A stretch of 8,646 bases of DNA from an uncultured Polyangiaceae bacterium (GTDB lineage Bacteria; Myxococcota_A; Polyangia; Polyangiales; Houyiibacteriaceae): contig CAMYMX010000109.1 in NCBI GenBank assembly GCA_947259605.1, forward strand, positions 1 to 8,646, in the 5' to 3' direction. The translations under genes were made by a program, and so were the position numbers. This document shows positions 1-5,491 of this stretch, piece after piece (the stretch's first letter is position 1; each line of letters starts with the position of its first letter). The notes beneath the pieces were generated by a model that saw nothing but the letters and a program-made list of their open reading frames with translations, did no database searches and was not told the origin of the DNA.

Positions 1-347
1 AAGTCATGGAGTTCTGCCTCGCGAACAATCCTGACTATTTCTACGGCGGTCCCAACCGTTACTTCGGCATCTTCTACGCCAAGTCGCCGGGTTTTGCTGG
101 TGGCGACATGAAGAAGGCAGCCGCGTTTTTCAATACGGCCATCGAAGCGTACCCGAACTACTACGGCACGCGAATCCTGATGGCGGAAGAATGGGCGATT
201 AAAGAAGACAACCGACCGCTCTTTGAAGAGCTCGTGAACTACGTCCTCAAAGGCGACCCCAACGTCATTCCGGAGATCGTTCCCGAGAGCATGTGCGAGC
301 AGCGCAAAGCCAAGAAGTTGATGGCCGAGATCGACGACGTTTTCTGA
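1..347 (+). CDS. TRAP transporter T-component (TatT-like) protein, 3' part
   Basis: Partial gene. The reading frame is already open at the left edge, so the true start lies upstream; the ATG at position 6 is probably internal because TatT proteins are normally well over 200 residues. The visible 114 codons match the C-terminal helical repeats of TatT: a 'GDMKKAAAFFNTAIEAYP' repeat helix, the 'LFEELVNYVLKGDP' stretch, and the family-like ending 'KAKKLMAEIDDVF'. TatT proteins are periplasmic lipoproteins of TPR-like helices that associate with the DctP-type binding protein of TRAP transporters and probably help deliver hydrophobic or organic-acid ligands. The next gene on the same strand, 54 bp downstream, is dctP, which strongly supports the call and suggests co-transcription. 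The signal peptide and lipobox would lie outside the window. The family assignment comes from recalled motifs, not a search. Confidence 0.8.
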   Translation, partial: VMEFCLANNPDYFYGGPNRYFGIFYAKSPGFAGGDMKKAAAFFNTAIEAYPNYYGTRILMAEEWAIKEDNRPLFEELVNYVLKGDPNVIPEIVPESMCEQRKAKKLMAEIDDVF

Positions 348-401
348 TCTGAATAGGCCCAAGCGCTACAGCGTCCACAGGGCCAGCCCGAGGAGAATTC
401 A

Positions 402-1415
402 ATGCGTAAGTCCATAGTCTGTGTTTCGGCGTTTTTCGCCCTTTCCTTCCTGTTTGCCGAACCCGCTCCAGCATCGGCACAGGAGTACGTGTTGGAGATG
501 GGGACGGTCGTTCCCGCGGGCAGCCCTTGGGCGCTGCAGCTCAAGCGCCTAAAGAAGTACGTCGAAGAAAAAACCGGCGGCCGAGTGAAAGTAAAGCTCC
601 GCCTTGGCGGCTCGAACGAGCGCTCGCTCGCTCGACGGACCCAGATGGGGAGCAAGCAAGGCTTCGCCGGGTCCGTGGGCGGCCTGAGCTCCATCGTCCG
701 AGAGGTCAACGTTCTCGAAGCGCCCTACGTGTTTGATACCGTCGAGCAAGCGGACAAGGCCCTCGATGACCCCGAGGTCTTGAAACAGGTTCGCTCCATT
801 CTCGCGAAGCAACAGTTGGTCTTCGCGCTTTGGGGAGAGAACGGCTTTCGCTCGTACTTCAGCCGGCGGCCCATCCGGACGCCGGAGGATATGAAAGGGA
901 TTCGCTACCGCTCGCAGGAGGCGGTCGCACACGTGGAAGCGTACAAAGCGATCGGCGCGAGCCCAGTCACCATCGATGTCGCCAACACGATGACGAGCCT
1001 CCAGACGGGCGTCGTCGACGGCTTCGACAACACCCCGCTCTTCGCGATGGCGACAACCTGGTACCAGGGCCTCGACGACGACGAACGCAACTTGATCCTC
1101 TCGAAGCACTCCTACCAGCCAGGGATCGTCGTGTACTCCAAGAAGTGGTTCGATACCCTTCCCAAAGACATCCAAGAGGTCCTTCTGACGGTCCCCTACG
1201 ACCTCACGACCTGGGGCCGCGATCAGGTCCGCAAGATGGAGCCGGTCCTGATCAAGAACCTCGTCCGCTACGGCTACGACATCCACGAACCGTCCGCGGC
1301 CGAGCTCCAGAAGTTCAAGGACAAGGAAAAGGGCGTCCCGGAGAACGTCGCAAAGCAGGTTGGTCCCGCAGGACAGAAGCTGCTCAAAGCGGTCCGCGCG
1401 GCACTCGCCAAGTAA
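402..1415 (+). CDS. dctP: TRAP transporter substrate-binding protein (DctP family)
   Basis: Encodes 337 residues, a usual length for a DctP/SiaP-type extracytoplasmic binding protein that captures a carboxylate-containing solute in the periplasm for a TRAP transporter. The start is supported by AGGAG at 391-395, 6 nt before the ATG. Residues 1-26 form a Sec signal peptide (MRKS, hydrophobic core, cleavage after 'APASA'). Family landmarks in order: 'GSPWALQLKRL' early in lobe 1, 'EEKTGGRVKVKL', 'RRPIRTPEDMKGIRYRS' carrying the conserved Arg that normally salt-bridges the ligand carboxylate, and 'GASPVTIDVANTMTSLQTGVVDGFDN'. The glycine-rich LGG segment around residue 68 is somewhat diverged. 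It follows tatT at 54 bp and ends convergently with the L,D-transpeptidase gene 87 bp away, so no dctQ or dctM follows it here. The substrate cannot be told from sequence. Confidence 0.93.
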   Translation: MRKSIVCVSAFFALSFLFAEPAPASAQEYVLEMGTVVPAGSPWALQLKRLKKYVEEKTGGRVKVKLRLGGSNERSLARRTQMGSKQGFAGSVGGLSSIVREVNVLEAPYVFDTVEQADKALDDPEVLKQVRSILAKQQLVFALWGENGFRSYFSRRPIRTPEDMKGIRYRSQEAVAHVEAYKAIGASPVTIDVANTMTSLQTGVVDGFDNTPLFAMATTWYQGLDDDERNLILSKHSYQPGIVVYSKKWFDTLPKDIQEVLLTVPYDLTTWGRDQVRKMEPVLIKNLVRYGYDIHEPSAAELQKFKDKEKGVPENVAKQVGPAGQKLLKAVRAALAK

Positions 1416-1427
1416 GCCCGCCGCAAA

Positions 1428-1479
1428 GCCGGCTGCTGCCGGCCATGGGGTTTCACCCCCCTTGGAGGGGCTAGGCCCC
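1428..1479. terminator. GC-rich hairpin cluster between convergent dctP and the L,D-transpeptidase gene
   Basis: The short gap between two convergent stop codons holds three foldable GC-rich elements: GCCGGC-TGCT-GCCGGC at 1428-1443, GGGG-TTTCA-CCCC at 1447-1459, and GGGGC-TAG-GCCCC at 1467-1479. None is followed by a clear T-run on either strand, so they are not textbook intrinsic terminators. They may act as transcript-end or RNA-stabilising structures for both genes. The role is inferred only from position and foldability. Confidence 0.35.
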
Positions 1480-1502
1480 GTGGTCGACGCGAAGCGGTGG
1501 CT

Positions 1503-2924
1503 TTACGGGGTTTCGCCATGGACGTGGACCCAGGTCCCCGGATTATCCTCCGTGGCCATGCCTCCGTGCCAGGTGTCCGGCAGGTCCGGCCCGGCCCAGT
1601 TGAATAGCCACTTCGCATCGTAAGGGGCCATGTTGATACAGCCGTGACTTCGCGGACGCCCGAACCGGTCGTGCCAGAACGCGCTGTGGAAGGCGTACGC
1701 GCCTCTGAAGTACATGACGTACGGAACGTCTTCGAGCGAATACGGCGGCTCACCCGGCTCATCGTTGTCCATGGTCGAGGTCAGGTGTTTGCCTCGGATG
1801 CGGTGCAGGCCCTTGGGTGTGAGGTAGCTCTGCTCCGGGCTGGGCGTCTTCGTTCGCCCCGTCGAGACGAGAGTCACATAGCGCGGCTGTTTCCAATCAT
1901 AGGCCACCACAGCCTGTCGCCCGAGATCGACGTCGATCCAACGGTCGCCCTCGCCCACTCCTTCGGGCGGCGCGGTCGGCTCGATGACCATCACCTCGGT
2001 TTCGCGCACCAAAAGTTCGTTTCCAACGAGGAGGTAGACACTGTCGCCGATGAGGCGGCGTGATTGCACGCGGAGCCATGATCGACGCTGGAGAAGCTCA
2101 CGGACGGGCTTGAGCTTTCCCCGCCCGTTCAGCCGATAGACCGTCGTCTCCTCCCGCCGGGTCACCGCGACGGGCAGATCCCAGCTGCCACCGTCCAGCG
2201 CTTGCCCTCGGAACCGGCTCCAGTCCTTGTGGCGGAGGTTCTTGGCCGGCACGAAGCCGTTTTGCTGAGTCCGCCAGTAGGTTTCGTCGTCTCTTTCGAA
2301 GCGCCGATCCAGGCTCACGTAAAACCCGGGTTGAAGGATGCGAAGCACGAGCGGGTTTTCGATGCCCGGGGTTGCCGCCGGCATCTCGGGTTCGTCGGTC
2401 GACGACGCGTCGACACCGCCGTCCTCAGGGTCGGGAAGGATCGTGTACCCCTCGTCGGCCTTCGGGATTCGCTTGTAGAGCGGGGTCTTGCGACGAACGG
2501 TCACATAGTCGTACGGCATGTCCGCGTCGCGGTCCGGTTGCCGCGCACGAAGCTCCGGAAGACGGTCGCCCGAGAACACGAGGATGTCTCGCTGCCGGCA
2601 GGCGAAGCCTCCGGTGTCGAGCTCGTACCAGCCGTCTTCGCAGCCTTCATGGCCAACCGGCTCGGTCGTGGTCGAATGCAGAAGCGCCCCCGCCCGCAGA
2701 TAGCCCACTCGAGCACCCTCCGGACTGGGTGCGGATCGAATGGGCGTGACGAAGCGCTTGGCGAATACGCGCTGTGGCGGCCCGAGATCGACCGGCCTCG
2801 TTGGGAGCTCCGCTTCGAGGAAAGCCAGCGGATCCTCGACCTGGCAGCCCGCGAGCGCAAAGACAGCCAAAGCGGCGAACAGCACGCAGCCGGGGTCCAT
2901 CCCTGTTCGTCGTGTGCGCTGCAC
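1503..2924 (-). CDS. Lipoprotein L,D-transpeptidase (YkuD domain) with SH3-like regions
   Basis: Encodes 473 residues. The C-terminal third (about 328-470) is a YkuD/ErfK-type L,D-transpeptidase domain. It has His413 in 'HSAFW' and the catalytic motif S426-H-G-C429-I-N, with Cys429 as nucleophile; such enzymes make 3-3 cross-links in peptidoglycan or attach proteins to it. The N-terminus is a lipoprotein signal with an 'LAGC' lipobox (Cys27) followed by Gln, not Asp, consistent with outer-membrane sorting. Residues about 55-117 look like a bacterial SH3 domain ('GYLRAGA...GCEDGWYELDTGGFACR'), and 140-230 may be a second one. I chose the GTG at 2924 because it supplies the basic start 'QRTRR'. 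The ATG at 2900 would leave no positive charge before the hydrophobic core. Neither start has a strong ribosome binding site. It is divergent from the TonB-like gene across 30 bp. The last codons lie in a segment (1505-1517) resembling 1445-1457. Confidence 0.9.
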   Translation of the reverse strand: MQRTRRTGMDPGCVLFAALAVFALAGCQVEDPLAFLEAELPTRPVDLGPPQRVFAKRFVTPIRSAPSPEGARVGYLRAGALLHSTTTEPVGHEGCEDGWYELDTGGFACRQRDILVFSGDRLPELRARQPDRDADMPYDYVTVRRKTPLYKRIPKADEGYTILPDPEDGGVDASSTDEPEMPAATPGIENPLVLRILQPGFYVSLDRRFERDDETYWRTQQNGFVPAKNLRHKDWSRFRGQALDGGSWDLPVAVTRREETTVYRLNGRGKLKPVRELLQRRSWLRVQSRRLIGDSVYLLVGNELLVRETEVMVIEPTAPPEGVGEGDRWIDVDLGRQAVVAYDWKQPRYVTLVSTGRTKTPSPEQSYLTPKGLHRIRGKHLTSTMDNDEPGEPPYSLEDVPYVMYFRGAYAFHSAFWHDRFGRPRSHGCINMAPYDAKWLFNWAGPDLPDTWHGGMATEDNPGTWVHVHGETP

Positions 2925-2954
2925 AGCCTGGGTCTGCTACGAACTGTCATTAGG

Positions 2955-4232
2955 ATGAGCACGGGTCAACAACTCGAAGCGTTTTCCACGACGTTCGGGC
3001 TCGTGGCATCCCTGGCAGTCCACGTCACCGCCTTCGCATACATCACGAGCGCGACGGCACAGTACGACTTCGACTTCGAGCTGGCGCTGCCCGCGGAGGT
3101 GGAGTTTGGTCTCACGGGTGAAATGGCGATGGCCGCCGATTCGGCACCACCCCGAGCCACAGGCTTCCCCGATCCACGATGGGCCGGAAACGCAGCACAG
3201 GACGACGACCCGGAAGAGATCGACGCCGGCGTGCCCCTGAAAGACGCCGGCACGGACGCTGACACCGACGCTGACGCTGGCACGGACGCTGCCACGGACG
3301 CTGCCTCTTTCCCCGTCGCCTCCCGCATCCCTCCTGGCGCGCAGCTGGCCCTCCGGGTCGACCTTCGCCGCGTTCGCGAATCTCCCCTGGGCCCGGATGT
3401 CACGGCGTTTTTGCGGGGCGTGCCCGATTGGCAGCTGCTTCTGGACGGATCGGAGATCGATCCCGTCGCGGACCTCGATCGGCTGCTCGTTGCAACGCCG
3501 AATCTCCAGCGATCGAGGCTCGTGCTGGCGGGACGGCATCGACGCGGCGAGGGTTTTGCTCGCAAAAGCGTGAAGCGTCTCGCCCGCTCCCGCGGAAAAT
3601 CCGTGCGCTGGCAGCGACGTTTAGGTGTCCCGACGGCGACTTGGCACAACCTCGACCAAACGCGACGCACCATCGCACTTCTGAGCTCCGAGCATTTCAG
3701 CATCAGCCGGCAACAAGATCTCGAGCGAGTGCTCGCGATGGCCCAGGCGCGCGAGCTTCGAGATCCGAAAAAAGAAGGACTGCTCGCGGCTCGTGGGCCC
3801 GACGCGCTCCTATCGATGGGGCCGGACGAAGCGATCTCTTTGGAGGTCGAAGGGGTGCATCGCTTCGTCATTGGAAGCATTAAGCACGTGCCGATCCGTG
3901 TGCGTCTTGCAGTGCGTGAAACCGGCGCCGACGAAGCCACGGTGAGCGTACTGGCCACGTATGAGTCGGAGGAGCTCGCAGACCAGGCGTCTGTGTACTG
4001 GAAGAAGGTTGCGACGTTCTACTCTCAGCAGCTCATCATGAGCTTGACGGGCTTTGGAAAAACCCTTCGCCGCATGGACTTCACGCCGGATGAGAATCGA
4101 ATCCAGGTTTCCTTCAAACTCAATGCCGACCAGATTCGCTTCATCCTCAGCTACGCGGAAGGCCGCCTACGCGGCTCGAGCGACGCTGCGCGCACGCGCA
4201 CACGCGCGACCCCAACAAAAAAGGGGCCCTGA
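2955..4232 (+). CDS. Protein with TonB/TolA-like membrane helix, DA-rich linker and unknown C-terminal domain
   Basis: Encodes 425 residues; function not recognised. The start is the ATG at 2955, just before the membrane helix and immediately after 'TTAGG'. The same frame stays open much further upstream, but only antisense to the L,D-transpeptidase gene. Architecture: a short cytoplasmic start; one membrane helix at about 13-33 containing S19-L-A-V-H23, the S-x3-H pattern of TonB and TolA helices that contact ExbB/D or TolQ/R; an acidic Pro/Asp/Ala linker (60-120) with a DA/TDA repeat; then about 300 residues of mixed alpha/beta sequence with no motif I recognise. The C-terminal 20 residues are basic and low-complexity. 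Predicted location is inner membrane with a periplasmic body. An energy-coupled or TolA-like role is inferred from the helix alone; it lacks a recognisable TonB C-terminal domain. Its neighbour suggests an envelope role. The stop codon sits in the loop of a terminator hairpin. Confidence 0.7.
   Translation: MSTGQQLEAFSTTFGLVASLAVHVTAFAYITSATAQYDFDFELALPAEVEFGLTGEMAMAADSAPPRATGFPDPRWAGNAAQDDDPEEIDAGVPLKDAGTDADTDADAGTDAATDAASFPVASRIPPGAQLALRVDLRRVRESPLGPDVTAFLRGVPDWQLLLDGSEIDPVADLDRLLVATPNLQRSRLVLAGRHRRGEGFARKSVKRLARSRGKSVRWQRRLGVPTATWHNLDQTRRTIALLSSEHFSISRQQDLERVLAMAQARELRDPKKEGLLAARGPDALLSMGPDEAISLEVEGVHRFVIGSIKHVPIRVRLAVRETGADEATVSVLATYESEELADQASVYWKKVATFYSQQLIMSLTGFGKTLRRMDFTPDENRIQVSFKLNADQIRFILSYAEGRLRGSSDAARTRTRATPTKKGP
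3249..3303 (+). repeat. Tandem GACGCT-type repeat encoding an Asp/Ala/Thr linker
   Basis: Imperfect tandem units built on GACGCT. GGCACGGACGCTG occurs at 3249-3261 and exactly 30 bp later at 3279-3291, and a one-base variant follows at 3291-3303. The repeat is in frame in the TonB-like gene and encodes an acidic, flexible TDA/DA stretch at about residues 99-117. Such tracts can change length by slippage without breaking the frame when the units are multiples of 3. Confidence 0.75.
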
Positions 4233-4243
4233 GGGCCCCTTTT
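4219..4243. terminator. Strong bidirectional intrinsic terminator
   Basis: A perfect 11-bp inverted repeat, AAAAGGGGCCC (4219-4229) and GGGCCCCTTTT (4233-4243), encloses a 3-nt loop, TGA. It has an A-run on one side and a T-run on the other, so it reads as an intrinsic terminator on both strands. It lies between the convergent TonB-like gene and HU gene and can serve both. The loop TGA is the stop codon of the TonB-like gene, so its last codons are part of the hairpin. Confidence 0.92.
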
Positions 4244-4265
4244 CTCGATTCGTAGTCTCAGTGAC

Positions 4266-4580
4266 TCAGAGGACGAGGTCCTTGAGCTTCTTGAGAGGCG
4301 TTGCGCGAATCTTCTTAGACGCCGCCTTGGGCGGAAGCATCATCTCCTCACCGGTTGCCGGGTTGCGTCCCATCCGGGCGGGTTTCGCCGGGATTTTACG
4401 AACTTTGAGCTTGATCATATCTGGAATGACAAATTCCCCCGGACCGCGGCGACCAAGCTCTTTCTTCACGAGTTCTTGAAGCGCACCAAAGACGCTCGTG
4501 ATTTCCTTCTTGGTAAGGCCGCTCTTATCGGCCAGTTCGCTCATGATCTGGGCCTTCGTCATTCGCTTGCCCGCTACCAT
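4266..4580 (-). CDS. HU/IHF-family DNA-binding protein
   Basis: Encodes 104 residues, slightly longer than the roughly 90-residue classical HU. Residues 7-45 are the helical dimerisation part ('MTKAQIMSELADKSGLTKKE'). Residues about 55-85 form the beta-arm region, with the hallmark 'ARMGRNPATGEE' (R72-N73-P74; this proline is the one that intercalates between base pairs). The end, 'PLKKLKDLV', matches the closing helix. The start at 4580 is supported by a strong Shine-Dalgarno GGAGGG at 4585-4590, spaced 4 nt; Met7 is a weaker alternative. Such proteins bend and compact DNA in the nucleoid. The sequence resembles a proteobacterial HU variant with an arm rich in Pro and Lys ('KIPAKPARMG'). The transcript ends at the shared terminator 23 bp downstream. 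It has its own leader and probably its own promoter upstream. Confidence 0.93.
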   Translation of the reverse strand: MVAGKRMTKAQIMSELADKSGLTKKEITSVFGALQELVKKELGRRGPGEFVIPDMIKLKVRKIPAKPARMGRNPATGEEMMLPPKAASKKIRATPLKKLKDLVL

Positions 4581-4600
4581 AGTTCCCTCCTAACTCTGTG

Positions 4601-4650
4601 ACCTGCCCCTTTTGATCGAAAAGGCCCCCAAAAGAAAGCCCCAGGCAGGT
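4601..4650 (-). promoter_or_regulatory. Foldable 5' leader of the HU gene
   Basis: Read on the minus strand, ACCTGCC (from 4650) can pair with GGCAGGT (ending at 4601) as a 7-bp outer stem. Inside it, CCTTTT and AAAAGG form a 6-bp stem around a CGATC loop (4608-4624). The 3' arms of the two stems are contiguous, so they could stack; a 19-nt G/T-rich bulge lies on the 5' side. The structure ends 10 nt before the ribosome binding site at 4590-4585. It could protect the mRNA 5' end or regulate HU synthesis. The pairing is seen in the sequence; the role is inferred. Confidence 0.45.
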
Positions 4651-4659
4651 ACGGCGCCA

Positions 4660-4688
4660 TCTATGCCTGTGCTTTTCCTTGCTGACAA
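4660..4688 (-). promoter_or_regulatory. Possible sigma-70-type promoter for the HU gene
   Basis: On the minus strand TTGTCA (4688-4683, 5 of 6 to the -35 consensus) is followed after 17 nt by CATAGA (4665-4660, only 3 of 6 to the -10 consensus). Transcription would start near 4652, placing the foldable leader at the extreme 5' end of the mRNA. The spacing is ideal but the -10 is weak, so this is a tentative call. Confidence 0.3.
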
Positions 4689-4964
4689 GGGTCTTCGTAC
4701 GGTTTCGCAAACAAATTTCTTAGGGTTAAGCGATCCCGAGCTGCGCCTGACGACGCTCCGCAGACCCAGGCTCCCTCGGCAAGGTCCTTTTCCCACAACC
4801 GGTCCACAAGGGATCGGACTCCGGCGTCCCGTTTTATCTGACGCCAACCACGCAGCAGAATCTGCTCTGATTTCGGTTGGATACGAGTCAAAAGGAAGAT
4901 ATTTCTCAGGAATCACGACCACGATCGATGGCACTAGGGGCCGGTTTTCCACAGGCGCAAAGGG
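4689..4964. other. Non-coding gap between ybeY and the HU leader, with one small inverted repeat
   Basis: No convincing gene was found. Short open frames on both strands lack ribosome binding sites and recognisable motifs. A 13-bp inverted repeat, AGCAGA-A-TCTGCT, lies at 4854-4866 and could be an operator, but it is short and unmatched elsewhere in the window. No T-tailed hairpin is visible after ybeY. The base composition is less GC-rich than in the flanking genes, as expected for a regulatory region. No tRNA-like or known riboswitch pattern was seen. Confidence 0.4.
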
Positions 4965-5408
4965 TTAACGCGCGGCCTCTACGGCCGCCATGAGAGCCTC
5001 GGTTCGAGCCATCATCTCACGCTCTTCCCGCTTACTGGCGTGGTCGTAGCCGAGAAGGTGGAGGAGGCCGTGCGCCAACAAAAACGTAACTTCGTGGACG
5101 ATCGCGCGATCGTGCTGGGCTGCCTGGCGGCTCGCGGTGGGCACCGAAATCACCACATCGCCGAGGAGACCCGGGGTCGTTTGCGGCCCGGGGCCTTCGT
5201 GCATCGGAAAGGCGAGCACGTCGGTTGCGCGGTTCTTCTCTCGGTATTGGCGGTTGAGCTCACGGATCGTCGCATCGTCGCAAAGCAGAATCGAAAGCTC
5301 CGCGTCGGGCAAGCCGAGGGCCTCGAGCATGGCTTCGGCACGCCACCGAAGATCGGCATGACCAACCGGGCGTCGTTGCAAGCCATGAGTGCGCAGCAAT
5401 ACGGGCAT
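4965..5408 (-). CDS. ybeY: Endoribonuclease YbeY (rRNA maturation factor)
   Basis: Encodes 147 residues, a normal YbeY length. YbeY is a zinc-dependent endoribonuclease that helps mature the 3' end of 16S rRNA and takes part in ribosome quality control in the cytoplasm. The zinc motif is clear: H113-G-L-L-H117-L-L-G-Y-D-H123. Upstream, 'LNRQYREKNRATDVLAFPM' carries the conserved Arg and the 'TDVLxFP' signature, followed by 'LLGDVVISVPTA'. The ATG at 5408 was chosen because the family starts near this point. The frame continues open upstream, but that part is antisense to the next gene and reads as low-complexity Arg-rich sequence. No good Shine-Dalgarno precedes it. Unlike many genomes, phoH is not its immediate upstream partner; the divergent neighbour is the biotin-carboxylase-like gene, 83 bp away. 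Confidence 0.93.
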   Translation of the reverse strand: MPVLLRTHGLQRRPVGHADLRWRAEAMLEALGLPDAELSILLCDDATIRELNRQYREKNRATDVLAFPMHEGPGPQTTPGLLGDVVISVPTASRQAAQHDRAIVHEVTFLLAHGLLHLLGYDHASKREEREMMARTEALMAAVEAAR

Positions 5409-5417
5409 CGCTTGGCT

Positions 5418-5444
5418 ACTGTATCCGGCCTCCGATTCGGTCAA
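5418..5444 (-). promoter_or_regulatory. Possible promoter for ybeY
   Basis: On the minus strand TTGACC (5444-5439, 5 of 6) and TACAGT (5423-5418, 4 of 6) are separated by 15 nt, shorter than ideal. The -10 ends 9 nt before the ybeY ATG, so the transcript would have almost no leader. This fits the missing Shine-Dalgarno. Tentative. Confidence 0.3.
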
Positions 5445-5476
5445 GTCGGAAGGCGGGGTGCCCAAAGCGGGCCGCT

Positions 5477-5486
5477 TGCTATGCTC
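5477..5486 (+). promoter_or_regulatory. Extended -10-like motif directly before the biotin-carboxylase-like gene
   Basis: TGCTATGCTC contains an extended -10 (TG-C-TATGCT, 4 of 6). The hexamer ends 6 nt before the GTG start at 5492, so transcription would begin at or beside the start codon. A nearly identical motif (TGCTAGGCTC) precedes lgt at 7990-7999. There is no clear -35 and no Shine-Dalgarno. A leaderless mRNA is inferred. Confidence 0.4.
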
Positions 5487-5491
5487 CGCGA

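Noticed and set aside
549..1286. Long minus-strand open frame (245 codons) opposite dctP
   Set aside because: It is antisense to a clear DctP gene, has no recognisable motif, and is explained by GC-rich codon structure.
2202..2954. Upstream extension of the TonB-like gene's frame by 251 codons
   Set aside because: The stretch is antisense to the L,D-transpeptidase gene, reads as Arg/Pro-rich noise, and the membrane helix and plausible start are at 2955.
4612..4968. Plus-strand open frame of 118 codons in the ybeY-HU gap
   Set aside because: It overlaps the foldable HU leader, has no ribosome binding site, no recognisable domain, and Pro/Arg-rich noise-like composition.
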